Positions 16,961 to 26,884 of a stretch of DNA of 64,000 nucleotides are shown one piece after another. Under the pieces are notes generated by a model that was not told the origin of the DNA, ran no database searches, and saw only the letters and a program-made list of their open reading frames with translations. Each line of letters begins with the position of its first letter. Positions within the stretch are counted from its first letter, which is position 1. Made by a program: the position numbers and the translations under genes. Where the stretch lies: positions 1 to 64,000 of the forward strand of contig NZ_MLAS01000005.1 in the NCBI RefSeq assembly GCF_002272785.1, read 5' to 3'. This stretch comes from Helicobacter sp. 13S00477-4 (GTDB lineage Bacteria > Campylobacterota > Campylobacteria > Campylobacterales > Helicobacteraceae).

Positions 16961-18078
16961 AGCATATCGGCAAATTGTTTGAAGAGGTTGGCAGATTCTT
17001 TGGGTCCTGGACTTGCTTCTGGATGATATTGTACTGAAAATATTGGAGAATTTTTGTATTTTATCCCCTCAATAGTGCCATCAAAAAGATTTCTATGAGT
17101 GATTTGAGCTATTTGTTCTATCTCTTCAGGTATAGAATAATTGTGATTTTGAGAGGTAATTTGAATGGTATGTGTCTGGAGATTTTTTACAGGATGGTTC
17201 CCGCCATGATGACCAAATTTTAGTTTGTGGGTTTTGTAACCATGTGCAATTGATAGGAGTTGATGCCCTAGGCAGATTCCAAATATGGGTATTTTTGCTT
17301 CAATGAGGAGCTTGATTTGAGTTACTTCATCTTTAAGCATTAGAGGGTCGCCCGGTCCATTGGATAGAAAAACACCTTTGATTTCTCCACTTTTATATTT
17401 TTGCACAATAGTATTGGCTTGAAAATTATGAGGTATTACCTCAGGTTCAAGTCCTACAGCTACAAGCTCATTAAGTATGTTTCTTTTGGCACCAAAATCA
17501 ACAGCAATGATTTTTTTGGTGATTTTTGGAGGCGAACCATATTTAAAATTATTGAAATCAAAGACTGAATTTTGATGGACATAATTAGTTTTTGTTGAAA
17601 CTTCTGGGATGAGATTGATTTCTTGGATTTGTTTGGATTGTGAAAGCTGTCTTTTGAGATCTTTTGATGTGCAAATAGAAGTTGAGGCAATCATCATCAT
17701 TGAGCCATTATTGCGGATAGTCTTGATAAGGGATCTTGTGTCAATATGAGTGATGCCTAGAATGTTTTGAGATTTTAGAAATTTTGCTAAGCTTTCTTGT
17801 GATCTAAAATTTGAATAAGATTTATTATAATGACGAGTGATGAGACCTTTGCAAAATGCTTTTTTGGATTCCATATCATCAGTATTACTCCCAACTATAC
17901 CAATTTCAGGCATACTAAAAACGATAAATTGTCCAGCATAACTTGGATCTGTAATGATTTCTTGATATCCAGTCATTGAGGTATTGAATACAACTTCACC
18001 TATGTGTGTTCCATCGGCTCCAAAGCTTTTTCCTTTCAAGAAAAGACCATTTTCGAAATAAACATAAATATCTTGCAT
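16957..18078 (-). CDS. carA: Carbamoyl-phosphate synthase small subunit
   Basis: Glutamine amidotransferase partner of CarB. The N-terminal CPSase domain has the typical FNTSMTGYQEIITDPSYAGQ segment. The C-terminal class I glutaminase has LSNGPGDP, the nucleophile Cys in PIFGICLGHQLLSIAHG, and the His/Glu pair in SVQYHPEASPGP. Length 373 aa is normal. carA is not beside carB; instead it follows a DUF507 gene, abutting it at 18078 with a 1-base overlap, an arrangement I recall from H. pylori. Confidence 0.96.
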   Translation of the reverse strand: MQDIYVYFENGLFLKGKSFGADGTHIGEVVFNTSMTGYQEIITDPSYAGQFIVFSMPEIGIVGSNTDDMESKKAFCKGLITRHYNKSYSNFRSQESLAKFLKSQNILGITHIDTRSLIKTIRNNGSMMMIASTSICTSKDLKRQLSQSKQIQEINLIPEVSTKTNYVHQNSVFDFNNFKYGSPPKITKKIIAVDFGAKRNILNELVAVGLEPEVIPHNFQANTIVQKYKSGEIKGVFLSNGPGDPLMLKDEVTQIKLLIEAKIPIFGICLGHQLLSIAHGYKTHKLKFGHHGGNHPVKNLQTHTIQITSQNHNYSIPEEIEQIAQITHRNLFDGTIEGIKYKNSPIFSVQYHPEASPGPKESANLFKQFADML

Positions 18079-18629
18079 TATAAAAACCCTTTTCTTTTTA
18101 GCTCCTCTTCATAAAGCTTTTCAAAAACTAGTTCATATTCATCAGTACCGACCAATAATCTTCTTTTGTAGTTTTTAATTTTTTCAATGACTTCTTCTTG
18201 AATTTCTTCATATAGTTTTGAGTAAGTCTCAATTGATTTGAAAATCAAATTTTTAATGAGATTTTCTGATACATTGAATATGATAAAACCTTCCAGACTG
18301 ATTTCATCTAAGATTTTATGTGATATTTCATTATATCTATCTTCCCAAGAGAGTAAGAAATTTTGTTCTTCAGCAATTTGACGTTTTATCATCCAGAAAA
18401 GCTGTCTTTCATCTGCACGCATGAATTCAATTTCATCAAGATTTTCTTCTAAAAGATTTTTAGCTTTTTGATCAATTTCTAGTTCTTTTTTGAGATCATT
18501 TTCTAAAATCTCTTTAGCAACATTAGCAATATTTTCTAATGTTGTTTTGAGTTCTAAAAGATCAGAGTTGGCAATATCTAATGCAATTTTGTTAGCTACA
18601 TGGGGAATATGGGTTAGTTTTAATTTCAT
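18078..18629 (-). CDS. DUF507 family protein
   Basis: 183 residues, mostly alpha-helical and charged, without signal peptide. It begins MKLKLTHIPHVANKIALDI and contains FMRADERQLFWMIKRQIA and a C-terminal KRKGFL end, features of the DUF507 proteins seen in epsilonproteobacteria and some thermophiles, which have two tandem DUF507-like repeats. Function is not established. It is directly upstream of carA. Confidence 0.8.
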   Translation of the reverse strand: MKLKLTHIPHVANKIALDIANSDLLELKTTLENIANVAKEILENDLKKELEIDQKAKNLLEENLDEIEFMRADERQLFWMIKRQIAEEQNFLLSWEDRYNEISHKILDEISLEGFIIFNVSENLIKNLIFKSIETYSKLYEEIQEEVIEKIKNYKRRLLVGTDEYELVFEKLYEEELKRKGFL

Positions 18630-18707
18630 TGCACACCTCTATAAAGATTTTTGTGCAAAATTCTAGCTTTTTTTAGGTAAATTTCTATTTAAAGCAAAAG
18701 ATAAGTT

Positions 18708-20690
18708 TTAGAACAATAATTTTTCATCAATGGTATCTTGTACTTTATTGTCTGGTAGTTTTGAGGTATGAGTATAATAATAATCACTTTTGTTGATGGT
18801 TTTTTTAGCTACACCTTCAGGGATGTCAAATTTACGTTTTAAGCCCGGATCTATTTTCAATACATTGCTGATGAAATAAGAGAATACAGGAGGAGAAACA
18901 ATACCTCCTGATTCTTTTGGTCCAATAGGCGTATTATCATCTCTCCCATACCATATTATTGCTTGGATTGAAGGTGTGAAACCTGAAAACCAACCATCAA
19001 TATTGTTATTTGTTGTCCCTGTTTTTCCTGCCATTTCTATTCCTTTGACTTTTGCCCTCCTCCCAGTGCCATTTGAAACCACTTCTTTGAGGATAGAAAT
19101 CGTTAAGAAGGCTTGTTGAGGAGAAGTTATCTCTTGGGGTTCTTTTGGTTCAAAAACTTCTACATTTCCATTCCTATCAGTGATACTTTCAATCATATTG
19201 GGTTCAACCATTTGTCCATAATTTGAAAAAATTGAATATTCTTTGGCTGCTTCTAAAGGAGAGATTCCAAAGCTTCCTAATATGATTGACATATCTTTAG
19301 GTAGGTTTTTAAACCCATATTCCTGAAGTTGTGTATAGACTTTATTGAAGCCTACCATTTCGACCAAATTAATAGTAGCAAGATTGAGTGAGTGACTAAG
19401 TGCTTCTTTGAGTGTAACAAGCCCTTTGAAGCTTTTTGAAAAATTATTGGGTCTCCAGTACTCATCTTTTTCGTCCGTCTCGGTAATATCAGTATTATAG
19501 CTTTTATTAAAGCTTCTAGCGACATCAGGAACAGAAGTGGCAGTAGAATACCCACTATCAAAAGCTATTTGATAAATAAAAGGTTTGATAGTGCTTCCAA
19601 ATTGTCTTTTTGTCTGAGTAACACGGTTGAATGCACTTTTAGCATGATCAATACCACCTACTAAAGCTAGGATTTTTCCTGTTTTAGTATCTGTGACAAT
19701 CATTGCACCATTTAGAGAGTCATATTCATCTGGAATTTCTTGAGCTTTTTTGTAATGTTCTTTATCTAGTCTTTTTTTGATATTTTCATAGCCATATTTT
19801 AAAGCATCTTGAGCGATTTTTTGGTAATCTAAATCAATGCTGAGTTTGATTTTATACCCTCCGCTTTTGATATCAGGAATATAGCTAAGTTGTTTGAGTA
19901 CTTCATCTGTTACATACGGAGCTACATTTTGAGTGAGTGTTTGATTGTATACTTGAGGGATTTGGGTTGTTGCTTTTTCATATTCTTCTTTGCTTATCCA
20001 ACCAAGATTGTACATTCGAGAAATGATATTATTAGCACGACTCAAAGAAAAATCAAGATTTTTAGTAGGATCATAAAAACTTGGAGCTCTTGGAAGTGCC
20101 ACTATCATTGCAATTTCTTTTAGGCTCAAGCGATTGATAGGTTTTTTGAAATAACCCATTGCGGCTGTTTTGACACCATAATACCCATGCCCAAAAAAAG
20201 TTTGATTGAAATAACGTTCTAGAATCTGTTCTTTGGTCAAAATATGTTCTATTTGGATTGATAATAAAGCTTCTTTAATTTTTCGCGATAGTGTTTTATC
20301 GCGAGTCAAGACCATGTTTTTTATGAGTTGTTGGGTGAGGGTACTCCCACCTTCTACATATTTTCCATTTTTAATATTTTTTATTATCGCACGTAAAATT
20401 GCATCATAATTGATGCCACCATGTTCAAAATAAAGTGTATCTTCAACTGCTAAAAGAGCTTCAATCATTTTTGGAGGGATTTCATCAAATTTTGCATAAA
20501 ATCGGAATTCTTTATCATAAATATTGGCTATAAGATGATTTTTACGATCAAAAATTTGTGTGGTTAATTGAGGGTGGTAGTTTTTAATCTTTACAATGTC
20601 TTCTTTGAGCCCCATCCATAAAGCTCCTATATAAATAATGATACATATGATGAATATCGCTAAAATTAAAATAATGATTTTTTTAAGCAT
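18708..20690 (-). CDS. pbp1A: Class A penicillin-binding protein 1A (transglycosylase/transpeptidase)
   Basis: Bifunctional peptidoglycan synthase. An N-terminal membrane anchor (about 5-28) is followed by a GT51 transglycosylase with catalytic Glu in LLAVEDTLYFEHGG, GGSTLTQQLIKNM and RKIKEALLSIQIEH. The transpeptidase has the SxxK serine in RQFGSTIKPFIYQ, SLN in LSHSLNLATIN and KTGT in EMAGKTGTTNNN. Length 660 aa matches H. pylori PBP1, whose substitutions around these motifs cause amoxicillin resistance. Overlaps the upstream bioF gene by 8 bases. Confidence 0.95.
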   Translation of the reverse strand: MLKKIIILILAIFIICIIIYIGALWMGLKEDIVKIKNYHPQLTTQIFDRKNHLIANIYDKEFRFYAKFDEIPPKMIEALLAVEDTLYFEHGGINYDAILRAIIKNIKNGKYVEGGSTLTQQLIKNMVLTRDKTLSRKIKEALLSIQIEHILTKEQILERYFNQTFFGHGYYGVKTAAMGYFKKPINRLSLKEIAMIVALPRAPSFYDPTKNLDFSLSRANNIISRMYNLGWISKEEYEKATTQIPQVYNQTLTQNVAPYVTDEVLKQLSYIPDIKSGGYKIKLSIDLDYQKIAQDALKYGYENIKKRLDKEHYKKAQEIPDEYDSLNGAMIVTDTKTGKILALVGGIDHAKSAFNRVTQTKRQFGSTIKPFIYQIAFDSGYSTATSVPDVARSFNKSYNTDITETDEKDEYWRPNNFSKSFKGLVTLKEALSHSLNLATINLVEMVGFNKVYTQLQEYGFKNLPKDMSIILGSFGISPLEAAKEYSIFSNYGQMVEPNMIESITDRNGNVEVFEPKEPQEITSPQQAFLTISILKEVVSNGTGRRAKVKGIEMAGKTGTTNNNIDGWFSGFTPSIQAIIWYGRDDNTPIGPKESGGIVSPPVFSYFISNVLKIDPGLKRKFDIPEGVAKKTINKSDYYYTHTSKLPDNKVQDTIDEKLLF

Positions 20691-21786
20691 AAATAACCTT
20701 GAGTTTTTTGATAATTTTACACAATTTTTCTGTGTCTTTAGGAGAGTTTTTTATAGATAATACAATTCTTAATATCGGTTGGGTGACAGTGGGTTTGCGA
20801 ATAGCTCCTACTAAGAATCCTTGTTTTTGGAGTATTTCATATGTTTGTTGCATTGTGCTTATGTTTTTAAAAGGGATGGTGATTATTTGAGTAAGAGGGT
20901 AAATCCCTAATACTTCATGAACAATTTTTTTGTGTAAATGGATTTTTTTAATTAATTCTTGTTTATTTTGTTGTATATATTCTAAATTGACTAGTGCGAG
21001 TGCAGTATCAAAGATTGAAAGGGCTGTAGTGTAAATAATACTTTTTGCACGATTACATAAAAAATCAATTATTTTTTTGTCTGCTGCGATATAAGCACCA
21101 TAACTTCCATATGCTTTTGAAAGGGTACCCATTTTGATAAAATTAGATTGGATAGGGATCTGATAGTGATCAAAATACCCTAATAAATTATTCCCAATAC
21201 TGCCATTGCTGTGTGCTTCATCCACAATTAAAATAGCATTGTTATTGCAAGCAATTTTTGAAAATTCTTCTTGTGCTATATCCCCATCCATAGAATAAAT
21301 ACCTTCAATGGCAATGATAATTCTCCCTTTTGGTTTAGTGGTGTTGATTTTGTTTGATAAATCTTTAGCGTCATTATGTTTGAAATATATGACTCTTTCT
21401 CCCAATGATTTTGCTGCGTAAATACCGCTAGCATGATATTTTTCATCAATATAAATTTTATCATTTTTACGAACCAAAGCATCAAAAAGTGCAATATTAG
21501 CTAAAAAACCACTCCCTAAAATAATGCAATCATCAAATCCATTTTGTTTGCAAATCATAGATTCAAGGTTTTGGTGTAGAGGGCTATAACCATTGATAAG
21601 TAAAGATGCTTTCGGAGAATGAGAATCTTGAGAGATTGCTAGGGCAGCTGCTTTTTTTGCAAGTATTTTTTTATTTGATAGTCCTAGATAATCATTAGAA
21701 GCGAAATCCCTAAAAGATTTTGGGAAGATTTTTCGCTCCCTGTATAGATTAAAATGCTTGATGGTAGCAATTTCTTTATCAAACAT
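20683..21786 (-). CDS. bioF: PLP-dependent 8-amino-7-oxononanoate synthase-type enzyme (BioF/KBL family)
   Basis: Alpha-oxoamine synthase of 367 residues: [10 protein letters not shown] near the N-terminus, the substrate loop [14 protein letters not shown], the PLP Asp in [14 protein letters not shown], and the PLP Lys in [14 protein letters not shown]. The family joins an acyl-CoA or acyl-ACP to an amino acid; position between PBP1A and tlpD matches the bioF of H. pylori, so biotin synthesis is the likely role. No other bio gene is in the window. KBL (2-amino-3-ketobutyrate ligase) is the alternative. Overlaps the tlpD stop by 8 bases. Confidence 0.85.
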   Translation of the reverse strand: MFDKEIATIKHFNLYRERKIFPKSFRDFASNDYLGLSNKKILAKKAAALAISQDSHSPKASLLINGYSPLHQNLESMICKQNGFDDCIILGSGFLANIALFDALVRKNDKIYIDEKYHASGIYAAKSLGERVIYFKHNDAKDLSNKINTTKPKGRIIIAIEGIYSMDGDIAQEEFSKIACNNNAILIVDEAHSNGSIGNNLLGYFDHYQIPIQSNFIKMGTLSKAYGSYGAYIAADKKIIDFLCNRAKSIIYTTALSIFDTALALVNLEYIQQNKQELIKKIHLHKKIVHEVLGIYPLTQIITIPFKNISTMQQTYEILQKQGFLVGAIRKPTVTQPILRIVLSIKNSPKDTEKLCKIIKKLKVIYA

Positions 21787-23107
21787 CTTGTTGTGGTTTT
21801 TGTTTGTTCAATAGATTTTCGATATTTTGATTGATTTCTTGAGATTTTTCATAAAGCATTTCTTCAATACTTTTTATGACACCCATACTGCCATTTTCCA
21901 TTGCAGAGATTTTTTGATCAATAAAATTTTTGTTCAAAGAATTTGGCTCTTCTAGTAATGTTTTGGCTAAAGTATTGGCTTCTGTATGTACGGTTGCGTG
22001 ATAAGTATCAAGATGTTTATATCCTTGCGTTGTAGAGAAATATTTTTTCCCATCACCTTCAAAATACCATTTCCCTAAGCGACAGTTTTGGTGTTGGACT
22101 TGATTGAAAGATTCAGAAATTTTAAAAAGTAAGGCATAAAGATTATTTTTATAGATAGTATGATCAAGCTTAGCGAGTGCACAAAATATTTGATTATTTG
22201 AATTGTAGATTGCGTATTTGGCAAGCTGAGAACCTGTTTTTAACCTGTTGACCATTTCATGTATTTCATCAATACCTGTTTTGACTTCTTGAGTGATTAG
22301 ATTTGTTTCATCTGTACTGGTTTGAATATCGCTTGCTTCTTGCTGCATAGATTTCACAACAATAGCGATTTCTTTGGTAGCTTTTTGAGTTTTTTCAGCA
22401 AGTTTACGAACTTCATCAGCTACCACAGCAAAACCTCTGCCATGTTCACCTGCTCTTGCAGCTTCAATAGCTGCATTGAGTGCTAAAAGATTTGTTTGTT
22501 CGGCAATATCATCAATGAGTGAAATTACATTGGTGATTTCATTACTCCGTTGTGTCAGCGAATTTACAAGCATGATTGCATTCTGCATCTTTTCATAAAG
22601 AAAATTAACATTTTGTGAGGCTTTGATGCTTGTATTAAGTCCTTGAAGACTGCTTTTTTCTGCCTCAATGGCTTTCTCTAAAATATTTTTACTTTCATTT
22701 AAGATATTTTGAAAGGATTCTTGAGCTATCAAAAGACCATCTTTTAGACTTTTATGATAGGTTTCAAAAAGGTTGAGACCATTTTCTTTTTCATAAATAA
22801 AATCATTTTCTGCAAGTGCGAAATAAATTACTCCATTAATATTTTTACTCTTGACTTTGAAGCTATGATTTTTTATAGTCAAACTATTGATACCTTCTTG
22901 AAGTTTTGGAGCTATCTCGTCAATATCTATAATTCTTGAGGCATTTTCATTTTTAAAAATAATTTTCCCATCTTTGAGACCAAATATTATTTCATTAAGA
23001 GAAAATTCTGCTAATGATTGATAAGAATGAAGTTGTTTTTTTAATTCTTCAATTTGAGTATTTTTTTCTGTCAGTTGGAGTTGAAAATTTTTGTTATTTC
23101 TAAACAT
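21779..23107 (-). CDS. tlpD: Cytoplasmic chemoreceptor TlpD with C-terminal CZB zinc domain
   Basis: 442 residues with no membrane segment. A short N-terminal coiled coil is followed by a small sensory region and the conserved MCP signalling tip ([20 protein letters not shown], then [20 protein letters not shown]). The C-terminal part has the CZB motif: His-x2-Cys in [13 protein letters not shown] (about residue 337) with further histidines in [13 protein letters not shown], a 3His/1Cys zinc site. TlpD senses redox or reactive oxygen and hypochlorite and signals to CheA/CheW. Its place next to bioF and PBP1A is as in H. pylori. Confidence 0.93.
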   Translation of the reverse strand: MFRNNKNFQLQLTEKNTQIEELKKQLHSYQSLAEFSLNEIIFGLKDGKIIFKNENASRIIDIDEIAPKLQEGINSLTIKNHSFKVKSKNINGVIYFALAENDFIYEKENGLNLFETYHKSLKDGLLIAQESFQNILNESKNILEKAIEAEKSSLQGLNTSIKASQNVNFLYEKMQNAIMLVNSLTQRSNEITNVISLIDDIAEQTNLLALNAAIEAARAGEHGRGFAVVADEVRKLAEKTQKATKEIAIVVKSMQQEASDIQTSTDETNLITQEVKTGIDEIHEMVNRLKTGSQLAKYAIYNSNNQIFCALAKLDHTIYKNNLYALLFKISESFNQVQHQNCRLGKWYFEGDGKKYFSTTQGYKHLDTYHATVHTEANTLAKTLLEEPNSLNKNFIDQKISAMENGSMGVIKSIEEMLYEKSQEINQNIENLLNKQKPQQDV

Positions 23108-23300
23108 AATATCTTTACCTCGCTATGATATTTTGAGATGAGACTTAAGGCTTGTTTATTATATTGATTTTTGGAAAATAATTTATTAAAATGCCATAAG
23201 ATTTACTTTACTCTTGTTGGAAAAAGATATACTTAACAGAAAACATAGAAAATCGTGAATACAACATAGATTTATGTTTGAATATAAAAAATTGAGGTTT

Positions 23301-23756
23301 ATGATGCAAAATAGATTAGAGACATTAGAATCCATACTTGATAGGCTCCGTTCTTCAATTAAAAAAAATGGTTTGAAGAACTCTAAACAAAGGGAAGAAA
23401 TTCTTTGTGTTCTTTATAAAAGTGGTACCCATTTAAGTCCTGAAGAGATTGCATCCGAAGTAAAAATAAAGGATAAAACTACTAGCATTTCTTCAGTCTA
23501 TAGGATATTGAGTTTTTTAGAAAAAGAAAATTTTATTTCTGCATTAGAGGCTGATAAGAGTGGTAGGAGATATGAAATTGCAGCTAAAGAACACCATGAT
23601 CATATTATTTGTTTGCATTGTGGGAATATTATTGAATTTGTAGATCCTGAAATTGAAGAGAGACAAGTTAAAGTAGCGAATAAATATAATACTAAATTGA
23701 TAAGTCACAATATGAAGTTATTTGTACTTTGTGAAAAATGCCAGAAAATTAAATAA
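23301..23756 (+). CDS. fur: Ferric uptake regulator Fur
   Basis: About 151 residues from ATG 23301 (GAGG just upstream; an in-frame ATG at 23274 adds 9). Closely resembles H. pylori Fur: the N-terminal extension LETLESILDRLRSSIKKNG, the winged helix GTHLSPEEIASEVK with SISSVYRILSFLEKENF, the metal-binding HHDHIICLHCGNIIEF and a C-terminal CEKC. Both CxxC pairs needed for structural zinc are present. Fur represses iron-uptake genes and, in Helicobacter, also regulates genes without iron cofactor. Ends convergently with pseI with an 8-base overlap. Confidence 0.95.
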   Translation: MMQNRLETLESILDRLRSSIKKNGLKNSKQREEILCVLYKSGTHLSPEEIASEVKIKDKTTSISSVYRILSFLEKENFISALEADKSGRRYEIAAKEHHDHIICLHCGNIIEFVDPEIEERQVKVANKYNTKLISHNMKLFVLCEKCQKIK

Positions 23757-24762
23757 AATCTCCAAATTCAAGAGGTTTGCCAAACTTTAGATTTTGAGTT
23801 GCTTTTTTCCCTATGATTTCTTTGAGGTATTTTGGTGGGATTCCATTATTTGGTCTGATTGATCGAATGTTATTTGTATTGAGTATTTCTCCTTTTTTGA
23901 TGTCTTGGGATACAAAGAGACTCCTTGCAAATTTTCGATTATTTTTAAATTTTTCTATATCAATAGAGGGGTTTTTTTCTCCTAATATGATAATACATTC
24001 ATTGATTTGTTCTACCATTTTTTTGAATGCTATTTTATCCATGCTGAAAGCAGAATCTGGAGTATTTATTGAAGAATCCAAAATAAAATGTTTTTCTATT
24101 ATTGTTGCTCCAAGTGTGGTTGCAATAATAGGGGATAGGTTACCTTGAGTGTGATCAGAAAGACCATATTTTACTCCATATTTTTCTCCTAGTTTTATCA
24201 TAGAAAGTAAATTAGCTTCTTTAATGGGTGCAGGATAGGCACTGGTGCATTTTAGCAAAGTGATATTTTCATTCCCTGCTTGTTTACAGGTATCTATGGC
24301 TTCTTGAATTTCTTCTTCAGTGGCTATTCCTGTTGAGATAATGATAGGTTTCTTTGTTTTGGCAGTATGATAAATCAGTTCTGTATCAGTTATTTCAAAG
24401 CTAGCAATTTTATACATTTCGCAATCAAGGGATTCTAAAAAATCTAATGCCTTGATACTAAAAGGTGAGCTGAAAATTTTTATCCCAATTTTTTTAGCCA
24501 ATTCAAATAACTCTTGATGCCATTCCCAAGGAGTGTATGCTTCTTTATAAAGTTCCCAAAGAGTTTTACCATCCCATAAAGTGCCTGAATTGATTTGAAA
24601 ATAACTTTCTTGAGAATTTAAAGTTAGGCATTCTGGTGTATAGGTTTGAAGTTTTATAGCATCGGCACCACATTCTTTGATTGCTAAGATGGATTTTTTT
24701 GCAATTTCAAAATCTTGATTGTGATTGGCACTGAGTTCGGCAACAATAATTGGTTTAGTCAT
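23749..24762 (-). CDS. pseI: Pseudaminic acid synthase
   Basis: Condenses 2,4-diacetamido-trideoxy-altrose with PEP to form pseudaminic acid. The NeuB-type TIM barrel is marked by IIVAELSANHNQDFEIAKKS, DAIKLQTYTPECLTL and KYGLSDHTQGNLSPIIA; the C-terminal SAF/antifreeze-like domain starts near FARSLFVSQDIKKGE and carries IRPNNGIPPKYL. The start at 24762 (MTKPIIVAEL) has AAGGAAT upstream and overlaps the end of pseH by 8 bases. In H. pylori pseI is elsewhere in the genome; here it completes the pseFGH cluster. Confidence 0.93.
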   Translation of the reverse strand: MTKPIIVAELSANHNQDFEIAKKSILAIKECGADAIKLQTYTPECLTLNSQESYFQINSGTLWDGKTLWELYKEAYTPWEWHQELFELAKKIGIKIFSSPFSIKALDFLESLDCEMYKIASFEITDTELIYHTAKTKKPIIISTGIATEEEIQEAIDTCKQAGNENITLLKCTSAYPAPIKEANLLSMIKLGEKYGVKYGLSDHTQGNLSPIIATTLGATIIEKHFILDSSINTPDSAFSMDKIAFKKMVEQINECIIILGEKNPSIDIEKFKNNRKFARSLFVSQDIKKGEILNTNNIRSIRPNNGIPPKYLKEIIGKKATQNLKFGKPLEFGDFI

Positions 24763-25288
24763 TGGGATTCCTTTTGGTATAAATGAGTACATTTTCATAT
24801 ACCCCTTCTTGATATATAAAATCTAAAAGCTCTCCACTATAGTTATAATCATATTTTTGATAGAAATCAATAGCTTTTTGATTGTTTTTCATTACTTCTA
24901 AATGCAGTGTGTGGAGCGAAAATTCTTTGAATGCAATATATTCAAGGCTTTTTAAGATTTCTTTACCCACCCCTGTAAGATTTGGGTTTTTGTAAAGCCC
25001 CAAGAAGGCATGTTTATGCAAGGGGTTGATTCGTGTAATAGAGCCGACTCCTAATTCAATTTGGTTTTTTTTGAATAACCAATAATAACTTTTAGATGTT
25101 TTCTTGAGTCCTGCAATGAACTTTAGATGTGAAGAGAGTGAAATATTTTTGGTATACATCCATTTTGATATTTCAGGATGGTTTCTGAATTCTAAGATTT
25201 TGAGGCAATCGTTTTTTTGTAGTTGTGTAAAATCTATAGCATTAATATCTTTGATATTGTAGTTCATCTTATCCTCAAATACATTCAC
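24755..25288 (-). CDS. pseH: UDP-4-amino-sugar N-acetyltransferase PseH
   Basis: 177-residue GNAT acetyltransferase, which N4-acetylates UDP-4-amino-4,6-dideoxy-AltNAc in the pseudaminic acid pathway. The acetyl-CoA-binding region reads FLGLYKNPNLTGVGKEILKS, followed by HTLHLEVMKNNQKAIDFYQK, the usual GNAT C-terminal motif. The position between pseG and pseI, with short overlaps, supports the specific assignment. Confidence 0.9.
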   Translation of the reverse strand: MNVFEDKMNYNIKDINAIDFTQLQKNDCLKILEFRNHPEISKWMYTKNISLSSHLKFIAGLKKTSKSYYWLFKKNQIELGVGSITRINPLHKHAFLGLYKNPNLTGVGKEILKSLEYIAFKEFSLHTLHLEVMKNNQKAIDFYQKYDYNYSGELLDFIYQEGVYENVLIYTKRNPND

Positions 25289-26201
25289 ATTTAGGAATGA
25301 TGGTTTTTAGTTTTTTGAAAAGTGATTTTCCAAAAGGGATATTTGAATATTTTAAAATCATTTCTTGGCGAATTTTTAAGGATTTGATTGTTTCTAAATC
25401 TTTGTATAAAGACTCAAGATCAGTGATCCTCATCGCTCCTTTTTCTTCCCATTGTTTGGCTTGAAAATTCTGATTAGTAGCAATGGGGATAATCAAAGTG
25501 GGGACTTGAGACATTGCCAATTCATTAAGTGTTCCTCCTCCAGCTGATATGGCTACATCACATTTTTTCATCAACACAGCCATTTGGGAACTAGAGATAT
25601 TATTATAGAATTTGATTTTGTTTTTGAAGGGGTGTTTTTTAAAATTTATTCTTGAGATGATATGTAGATTGAAGGGTAATTCTTTGATAATTTCAAGGAT
25701 TTTTTTTGTCATTCCTAAAGGGTCTGTCCCCCCTAGTGTGAGCAAAAGATCAGTTATCTGTTTTTTTGGTATTTTAGTAGAAAAAAATTTTTTGTCAATG
25801 ATGGCATATTCAATACCCAAAAGATAGTTTTCATTTGTATCATAAAGTTTTTCGGCTCCTAATGCACCATTTAAGACAATAGTATTTTTAGGATAAGTCA
25901 TCATTGCACTATCATCAAGAACGATTAGTTTTTCTGTTAGTTTGATTGTTTTTTGATAAGTTTTTTTTGTTGCTTGGTAGCTATCAATAATAACGACATC
26001 AGTTTGAGCAAGTAAAGATTTTAATTTATTATTTTCTAACCATTCACAATGATGATCTGCAAGTGGTGATATTTCATCACCTCGTTGATAGAGTGTGACA
26101 TCAGGAGATATTTCTAATAAAAGTTTTTTGAGTCGATAGCAACGTATCAAATGACCCAATCCTTGACTTTTGCCAGCTTCGCAAAATATTTTTATTTTCA
26201 T
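25275..26201 (-). CDS. pseG: UDP-2,4-diacetamido-2,4,6-trideoxy-altropyranose hydrolase PseG
   Basis: 308-residue GT-B-fold hydrolase that removes UDP in the fourth step of pseudaminic acid synthesis. Signs are the N-terminal GKSQGLGHLIRCYRL with the active-site His in the GLGH loop, and the MurG-like nucleotide-binding region ISAGGGTLNELAMSQVPTL followed by PIATNQNFQAKQWEEKG. Overlaps pseF by 4 bases and pseH by 14. In H. pylori this and pseF were once annotated as one gene; here they are clearly separate. Confidence 0.92.
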   Translation of the reverse strand: MKIKIFCEAGKSQGLGHLIRCYRLKKLLLEISPDVTLYQRGDEISPLADHHCEWLENNKLKSLLAQTDVVIIDSYQATKKTYQKTIKLTEKLIVLDDSAMMTYPKNTIVLNGALGAEKLYDTNENYLLGIEYAIIDKKFFSTKIPKKQITDLLLTLGGTDPLGMTKKILEIIKELPFNLHIISRINFKKHPFKNKIKFYNNISSSQMAVLMKKCDVAISAGGGTLNELAMSQVPTLIIPIATNQNFQAKQWEEKGAMRITDLESLYKDLETIKSLKIRQEMILKYSNIPFGKSLFKKLKTIIPKCECI

Positions 26202-26884
26202 TTTTGATTTTTGAGTTTATATTTGATTTCTGCTATATGCCAATCATCAAGAGTATCAATATCTTGTACATTCATCCGTGGTAAAATAATGCCAATAGAA
26301 TGAGAATCAAAAATTGTTCTTTCTTCATAAAATGTGTGGGCTTTTGCCCAATAGAAAGCACCTGCGTCGTGGTAAAATGTTTTTAGATCTTGAGAACGAC
26401 TTAGGGCATATTGGGGGAAAACCATTGATATTTTTTCTTCATCAATTACAAAGCCTCTCCAAGGAGAAAAATCAAATTCTACACAAGAAAAAGCATAAAA
26501 TTTTTCAGGATTTTGGAGGAGTTTTTCCATTCCTAAAAGGATATGTTCAGGTTGAATTAAAGGTGCTGTAGGATAAAGGCAACAAACTAGATCTTCATCT
26601 TTAAGTTCAAGCATTTTACAAGAGTGCGCAATGACAGGGATAGTGGGAGTGTTGTCAAGTGCAAGTTCCTTTGGTCGCATAAATGGGACTTTTGCCTTAT
26701 AAGTTTTTGCAATTTGTGCTATTTGTTCATCATCAGTACTTACAATGATTTCATCAAATATATCACATTTTTTTGCTGTTTGTATAGAATAGCTGATGAT
26801 AGGTTTGTCGCAAAAAAGCTTGATATTTTTTTTGGGTATACGTTTACTCCCACCTCTAGCTGGTATAATGGCTATTTTTTTCAT
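26198..26884 (-). CDS. pseF: Pseudaminic acid cytidylyltransferase
   Basis: 228 residues. Activates pseudaminic acid to CMP-Pse, the donor for flagellin glycosylation. The CMP-sugar synthetase signature IIPARGGSKRIPKKNIK is at the N-terminus, followed by IISYSIQTAKKCDIFDEIIV and a CCLYPTAPLIQPEH motif. It begins directly after the flgH stop codon (26885), so it is read from the flgH transcript. Confidence 0.94.
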   Translation of the reverse strand: MKKIAIIPARGGSKRIPKKNIKLFCDKPIISYSIQTAKKCDIFDEIIVSTDDEQIAQIAKTYKAKVPFMRPKELALDNTPTIPVIAHSCKMLELKDEDLVCCLYPTAPLIQPEHILLGMEKLLQNPEKFYAFSCVEFDFSPWRGFVIDEEKISMVFPQYALSRSQDLKTFYHDAGAFYWAKAHTFYEERTIFDSHSIGIILPRMNVQDIDTLDDWHIAEIKYKLKNQK